DNA of 8,880 nucleotides from Dehalococcoidia bacterium (GTDB lineage: Bacteria; Chloroflexota; Dehalococcoidia; UBA2985). The translations under genes were made by a program, and so were the position numbers. Location: contig JASLXI010000018.1 in the NCBI GenBank assembly GCA_030740415.1, forward strand, positions 272 through 9,151. The letters run 5' to 3'. Under the pieces are notes generated by a model that did no database searches, was not told the DNA's origin, and was given only the letters and a program-made list of their open reading frames with translations. This document shows positions 6,056 through 8,880 of this stretch, one piece after another; position 1 is the stretch's first letter; every line of letters starts with the position of its first letter.

Positions 6056-7231
6056 CTATTCCGCAGCCAATACCTGGTGTGCCGCGGCAATACTCGACCC
6101 AGGGGCTATCTCTTGACCTTCCCTGGACAAAAGGGTCTCCAGGGCGTGGAGCAGGGTTAGGACGTGGCTGCCGTGGGATGATTCCCCCATGAGACCAATG
6201 CGCCAGATCTTCCCTGCAAGAGGCCCAAACCCCCCACCTATCTCTATGCCGTACTCACCCAACAGGCTGCGACGCACCCTTGCTTCGTCTATTGCCTCTG
6301 GGACCAGGGCCGCGGTTAGGGGATTGGCCTGGAACCCCTGTGGAGCCAAAGCTTTCATACCCAGGACGGCGAGCCCGGCTTTCAGGGCGTCCGCGTTTCG
6401 CTGATGCCTCTCGTACCGTGCCTCCAGACCCTCCTCCATAGCCATGATAAGGGCCTCTCTCAGGGCGTAAATCATAGACATGGATGCCGTGTGATGGTAT
6501 GCCCGATCGGTAATCCAATACCTCTCAAGCTGCAGGAGGTCTAGGTAGAAGCTCTGGACAGGACTCTGACGCTGTCTGAGGACGTCCACGGCCCAGGGGC
6601 TGAGGGTGATAGGTGAGAGCCCGGGGGGTGAGCCAACGCACTTCTGGGTAGCGCTGTAGCAGATGTCCACACCCCATTCATCAACTCTGAGGTCTACGCC
6701 ACCCAGGGAGGTGACGGCGTCCACCAGGAAGAGGGCGTTGTTGCCGTGGGCTATCTCTGCCAGGGGAGCCAGGGGCTGAACGACCCCTGTTGAGGTCTCG
6801 ACGTGGACTACGGCAAGGAGCTTGACCTGCCCTTCATCTTTCATCGCCTGTTCTACCGCGGCCGGATTCAAGGTCTGGCCCCACTCCGCGGCTACGGTGA
6901 CCACCCTAGCACCACATCGTGCAGCTATGTCGGCTAACCGCTGTCCGAAGAGACCGTGTGTACCGACCACCGCGGTGTCGCCTGGCTCCAGCATGTTGAC
7001 CAGGGCTGATTCCATCCCGGATGTGCCCGTTCCGGAGACGGCCAGGGTGAACTCGTTGGACGTGCGGAAGACCTGACGTAGCAATTCGGTTACCTCGTCC
7101 ATCACTTTGAGGAACGTTGGATCCAAATAGCCCATTAAGGGAAGGGTCATTGCTCTAATGACCCTGGGACTGACGTTGCTAGGGCCAGGCCCCAGCAGTA
7201 GGCGCTCTTTGGGTTCGGTGAATTGCTGCAT
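6056..7231 (-). CDS. Class V PLP-dependent aminotransferase (serine/alanine-glyoxylate type)
   Basis: This 391-residue cytoplasmic enzyme of PLP fold type I probably moves an amino group from serine or alanine to an oxo-acid such as glyoxylate or pyruvate. It opens with LLLGPGPSNVSPRV (11-24), the family start motif that helps bind the substrate. GTGTSGMESAL (67-77) is the phosphate-binding turn, HVETSTGV (143-150) and DAVTSLGG (171-178) are core motifs with Asp171 contacting the PLP ring nitrogen, and SATQKCVGSPPG (193-204) holds the Schiff-base lysine, Lys197. WRIGLMG (343-349) provides the Arg344 that should bind the carboxylate. Length and domain order match full-length relatives. AAGGAGG lies about 11 bases before the ATG, a slightly long spacing. 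It faces the permease operon tail to tail. Exact substrates cannot be read from sequence; purine-linked (S)-ureidoglycine or phosphonate relatives are less likely alternatives. Confidence 0.92.
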   Translation of the reverse strand: MQQFTEPKERLLLGPGPSNVSPRVIRAMTLPLMGYLDPTFLKVMDEVTELLRQVFRTSNEFTLAVSGTGTSGMESALVNMLEPGDTAVVGTHGLFGQRLADIAARCGARVVTVAAEWGQTLNPAAVEQAMKDEGQVKLLAVVHVETSTGVVQPLAPLAEIAHGNNALFLVDAVTSLGGVDLRVDEWGVDICYSATQKCVGSPPGLSPITLSPWAVDVLRQRQSPVQSFYLDLLQLERYWITDRAYHHTASMSMIYALREALIMAMEEGLEARYERHQRNADALKAGLAVLGMKALAPQGFQANPLTAALVPEAIDEARVRRSLLGEYGIEIGGGFGPLAGKIWRIGLMGESSHGSHVLTLLHALETLLSREGQEIAPGSSIAAAHQVLAAE

Positions 7232-7301
7232 CTTGTCTAAGTCCTCCTTGCATTTTGCACTTTATGGCCCATCAGTTTCGTAGTTGCTATCGGCACCCGC
7301 A

Positions 7302-7331
7302 AGTATCAACTAATGCGCTTCCCTTTGACAA
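7302..7331 (-). promoter_or_regulatory. Possible promoter of the aminotransferase gene
   Basis: On the minus strand TTGTCA (five of six matches) and GATACT (four of six) are separated by 18 bases, about 70 bases before the ATG. It is the best candidate I see upstream of this gene, but it is weak. Confidence 0.3.
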
Positions 7332-7549
7332 TGATCTCTGCGGCGATGCCAAAAAAGATGGTCTAGCTTGTGACGGGCCCTCTTTGCGCCCACCCCATTC
7401 TAGCATATCACATAAACGGCTCTGCATACCTGGGCTGCGCCAGTGCGTAGTAGAGGGTACTGAAGGATACTGACCCTGTCATACGTCGGTAGTATGAGTG
7501 CACTGCCGAGCCTACCGTGAGCGTGCCGAGGCGGCAAGCCCTGTTTTCG

Positions 7550-7558
7550 TAGTATAAT
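7550..7558 (+). promoter_or_regulatory. -10 element next to the ATG (leaderless promoter)
   Basis: The overlapping boxes TAGTAT (7550-7555) and TATAAT (7553-7558) end six and three bases before the ATG at 7562. With TAGTAT as the -10 box, transcription would begin at or within a base or two of the ATG. No good -35 box is visible at the usual distance. Confidence 0.5.
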
Positions 7559-7561
7559 GGT

Positions 7562-8329
7562 ATGAACTATTTGAGCGGAGACGCTATTTTGGACCTGTAC
7601 TTCGAGCGTGGAGCAAAGGAGACTCCTAAAGGGCATGCCCTGGCGTACTTCCGTGAGAAGTATGACCCTGAGTCTGTGCTGGCTTCCTACATAATTGCGC
7701 TGCCTATCAAGGTGGACGTGTCCAAGTACATCCCCCCTATGTTTGCCAACCAAATGCAGGGTATGGCTTCACAAGATCTCTCTGGCTTTGCCTTTCCGCC
7801 TCTGCCGGAGAAATTCGAGAGCCTAGAGCGGCTTAGACACCTGGCGGAAACCAGGGACGACGACCTTATCGATGGCGGCACCGGCGACCCCAACGATCCT
7901 ATGGAGCTGATTCAGTTGGTGAGCGAGGTGCAGCAGGAGTATTCACGCCTGTGGGAGCAGTCCCTGGAGACAAGTGTTCCCATCGAAGCGCCCGCCACCG
8001 TTAACGAACTCCTCTACGAGCTGATGGGTGAACAAGACAAGCTTAGTGAGCTTGCCAAGTTAGTGGGAAAACTACGCTTCGCCACCGAGGGTTCAGACCA
8101 AAGCCTGATGAAGGAGACCGAGGACGAGATATCGACCTTGGCTAGGTATCTACCAGAGCATTATTGGATATCAAGGCTCATTCAAACTACGGAGATGCCT
8201 GCCGCATCGGCCGCCATCCTAGCCCAGCTCTACCTGGAGCGTTGCTACAGGCTACACGAAGAAGACTACCTCCGGTTGCAAGAAGTGGAGAAGGAAATCC
8301 GACGACTGGAGGAGAATCAAGAGTCCTGA
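7562..8329 (+). CDS. Conserved-looking hypothetical protein, 255 residues
   Basis: I cannot assign a function. The protein has no signal peptide or membrane segment, so it is probably cytoplasmic. The N-terminal part (about 6-60) looks like a small beta-rich domain: DAILDLYFERGA, KGHALAYFR, then SYIIALPIKVDVSKYIPPMF. A Pro/Phe-rich stretch follows (FAFPPLPEKF, 76-85), then an acidic DDDLIDGGTGDPNDP loop (99-113). From about 114 to 255 it is mostly predicted helix, ending in a Glu/Lys/Arg-rich, coiled-coil-like tail (YLRLQEVEKEIRRLEEN). The single Cys (228) argues against a metal or redox site. The composition is coding-like throughout and no other frame competes. Unlike its neighbours it has no Shine-Dalgarno site and starts right after a -10-like box, suggesting a leaderless message. 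A terminator follows its TGA. It may be a lineage-specific Chloroflexota family; I recall similar proteins, but this is not a verified match. Confidence 0.8.
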   Translation: MNYLSGDAILDLYFERGAKETPKGHALAYFREKYDPESVLASYIIALPIKVDVSKYIPPMFANQMQGMASQDLSGFAFPPLPEKFESLERLRHLAETRDDDLIDGGTGDPNDPMELIQLVSEVQQEYSRLWEQSLETSVPIEAPATVNELLYELMGEQDKLSELAKLVGKLRFATEGSDQSLMKETEDEISTLARYLPEHYWISRLIQTTEMPAASAAILAQLYLERCYRLHEEDYLRLQEVEKEIRRLEENQES

Positions 8330-8395
8330 CCTGGTTCACGCATAGGATAGTCGATGAACTTGTTTGGGGGTTGGCGCTGCAAAAGCTCTTCGTGG

Positions 8396-8418
8396 GGCTC
8401 TTGTGAGCCTTTTCTTTT
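8396..8418 (+). terminator. Intrinsic terminator after the 255-residue protein gene
   Basis: GGCTC-TTGT-GAGCC followed at once by TTTTCTTTT: a five-pair GC-rich stem with a four-base loop and a good U tract, 66 bases after the stop codon. Two G-U pairs could extend the stem. Confidence 0.75.
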
Positions 8419-8530
8419 GATGCCCCTGGTGTGTGGCGCTCCCACCCTCACACCTCTCCCAACGCCTACCAATCTCTACTCCCGTCTCTCTCATTTATCC
8501 AACATGGCTTAAATATGTTCTCTACAACTC

Positions 8531-8692
8531 TTAAACCCCCAGCCTGTCCTTACTAATATAATCTGGTTCCTCGTCTTCCTCTTCCAATTCTACCAAATCC
8601 TCTTTCTTATCCTGGATGAATAGCTTTTCCAGATGCTCGCCGAGGAGACTGCTGCTGCGGTAGTCTGCGGGTTGGATCGGGTTCTGAGCGGA
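8531..8692 (-). pseudogene. Possible C-terminal gene remnant, acidic tail
   Basis: On the minus strand an open segment of 53 codons between two stops reads PADYRSSSLLGEHLEKLF followed by an acidic, charged tail (DLVELEEEDEEPDYISKD) and TAA. It looks like the C-terminus of a protein: the composition is orderly and the coding strand is purine-rich. It has no usable start codon and is preceded by TAA at 8693-8695, so it can only be a fragment, if coding at all. Its upstream third overlaps the plus-strand small frame at 8633-8794, and both cannot easily be real there. I do not recognise the family. Confidence 0.35.
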
Positions 8693-8794
8693 TTAAACGA
8701 ACTAACGTCTGATTGGAATGCTATTGAGGGAAAAGCTGACCCAGAATACGCTGTCTTCATAGGGAGGTGCCGGGGAGTCTTGGAGTTAGTCTAG
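8633..8794 (+). CDS. Small hypothetical protein, 53 residues
   Basis: An ATG at 8633 opens a frame of 53 codons reading MLAEETAAAVVCGLDRVLSG, then NELTSDWNAIEGKADPEYAV and FIGRCRGVLELV. The DPEYAVFIGRCRGVLEL part is strikingly protein-like, with amphipathic helices on both sides. There is no good Shine-Dalgarno site, and the first 20 codons overlap the minus-strand remnant. It could be a genuine small protein, perhaps from an accessory or phage-derived segment continuing to the right, or a fragment. I cannot name a function. Confidence 0.4.
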   Translation: MLAEETAAAVVCGLDRVLSGLNELTSDWNAIEGKADPEYAVFIGRCRGVLELV

Positions 8795-8842
8795 GGCCTG
8801 CAATCAGACACGGTTGGCTAGGAAGCGCGCAGTAGATCTGAG

Positions 8843-8880
8843 ATGAGCATCTCCGAGTGGATTGCTACAATAGACGGGTA
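8843..8880 (+). CDS. Possible gene start running off the right edge
   Basis: ATG at 8843 begins an open frame (MSISEWIATIDG) that continues to the end of the window. Only 12 codons are visible. No strong ribosome binding site precedes it (TCTGAG only). It follows the small frame at 8633-8794 by 48 bases on the same strand, so the two could be co-transcribed. Confidence 0.3.
   Translation, partial: MSISEWIATIDG

Larger units (their letters stand above)
7232..7561. other. Divergent intergenic region
   Basis: This 330-base gap separates the divergently read aminotransferase and the 255-residue protein gene. Short frames exist on both strands but none looks like protein. It contains the weak minus-strand promoter above, several small inverted repeats near 7480-7536 (for example CGGTAG 7487-7492 with CTACCG 7512-7517, and TGCCG-AGG-CGGCA at about 7524-7536), and the -10-like element at the plus-strand gene start. 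I see no RNA gene. Confidence 0.6.

Noticed and set aside
7255..7473. Plus-strand frame of 72 codons in the divergent gap
   Set aside because: Its composition is irregular (many Cys, His, Arg), it has no ribosome binding site and it overlaps the aminotransferase promoter area.
8164..8406. Plus-strand frame of 80 codons overlapping the end of the 255-residue gene
   Set aside because: It is a shifted frame of the real gene that runs on into the terminator stem; no start signal.

Overview
The window looks like chromosomal DNA from an uncultivated member of the Chloroflexota, perhaps a Dehalococcoidia/SAR202-type lineage. That placement is inferred from protein style: lipoproteins with a Cys lipobox followed by Thr/Pro/Ala/Glu-rich linkers, a cluster-C solute-binding protein of about 675 residues, and moderate GC content. 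No marker gene in the window settles it.

Left flank (1-1540). This part is mostly gene debris. It holds the C-terminal half of an MFS transporter cut off at its 5' side, then a secreted lipoprotein gene broken by an amber codon at position 4, further stops and frame changes. A complete tRNA-Glu(CTC) follows on the minus strand with its own plausible promoter.

Centre (1650-5945). This is a well-organised peptide-type ABC importer locus. A strong sigma70-type promoter overlapped by a perfect 19-bp palindrome drives the solute-binding lipoprotein, which ends at a strong intrinsic terminator. A second promoter with the same hexamers and spacer (TTGACA-N17-TATTGT) then drives two permeases, DppB-like and DppC-like. 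A small hairpin sits just before the Shine-Dalgarno site of the second permease. No ATPase gene is present, so the ATPase subunits must be encoded elsewhere. The DppB-like protein appears to lack about 15-18 residues before its second membrane segment.

Right part (5945-8880). A class V PLP aminotransferase (serine/alanine-glyoxylate type) runs convergently on the minus strand. The last 30 codons of a CheY-like receiver domain lie directly after its stop codon and in the same frame. A divergent plus-strand gene encodes a 255-residue protein of unknown function with no Shine-Dalgarno site and a -10-like element almost touching its ATG, which suggests a leaderless transcript. It ends at an intrinsic terminator. 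The last 450 bases hold two short, mutually overlapping coding-like segments on opposite strands and possibly the first codons of a gene that runs off the right edge.

Functionally the only coherent unit is uptake of a peptide, opine or similar solute; the aminotransferase could process amino-acid-derived carbon, but no shared transcription links them. I see no defence island, CRISPR array, transposase or phage module. The most unusual features are the operator-like palindrome, the split promoter/terminator design, the permease deletion, the receiver-domain scrap and the decayed lipoprotein.
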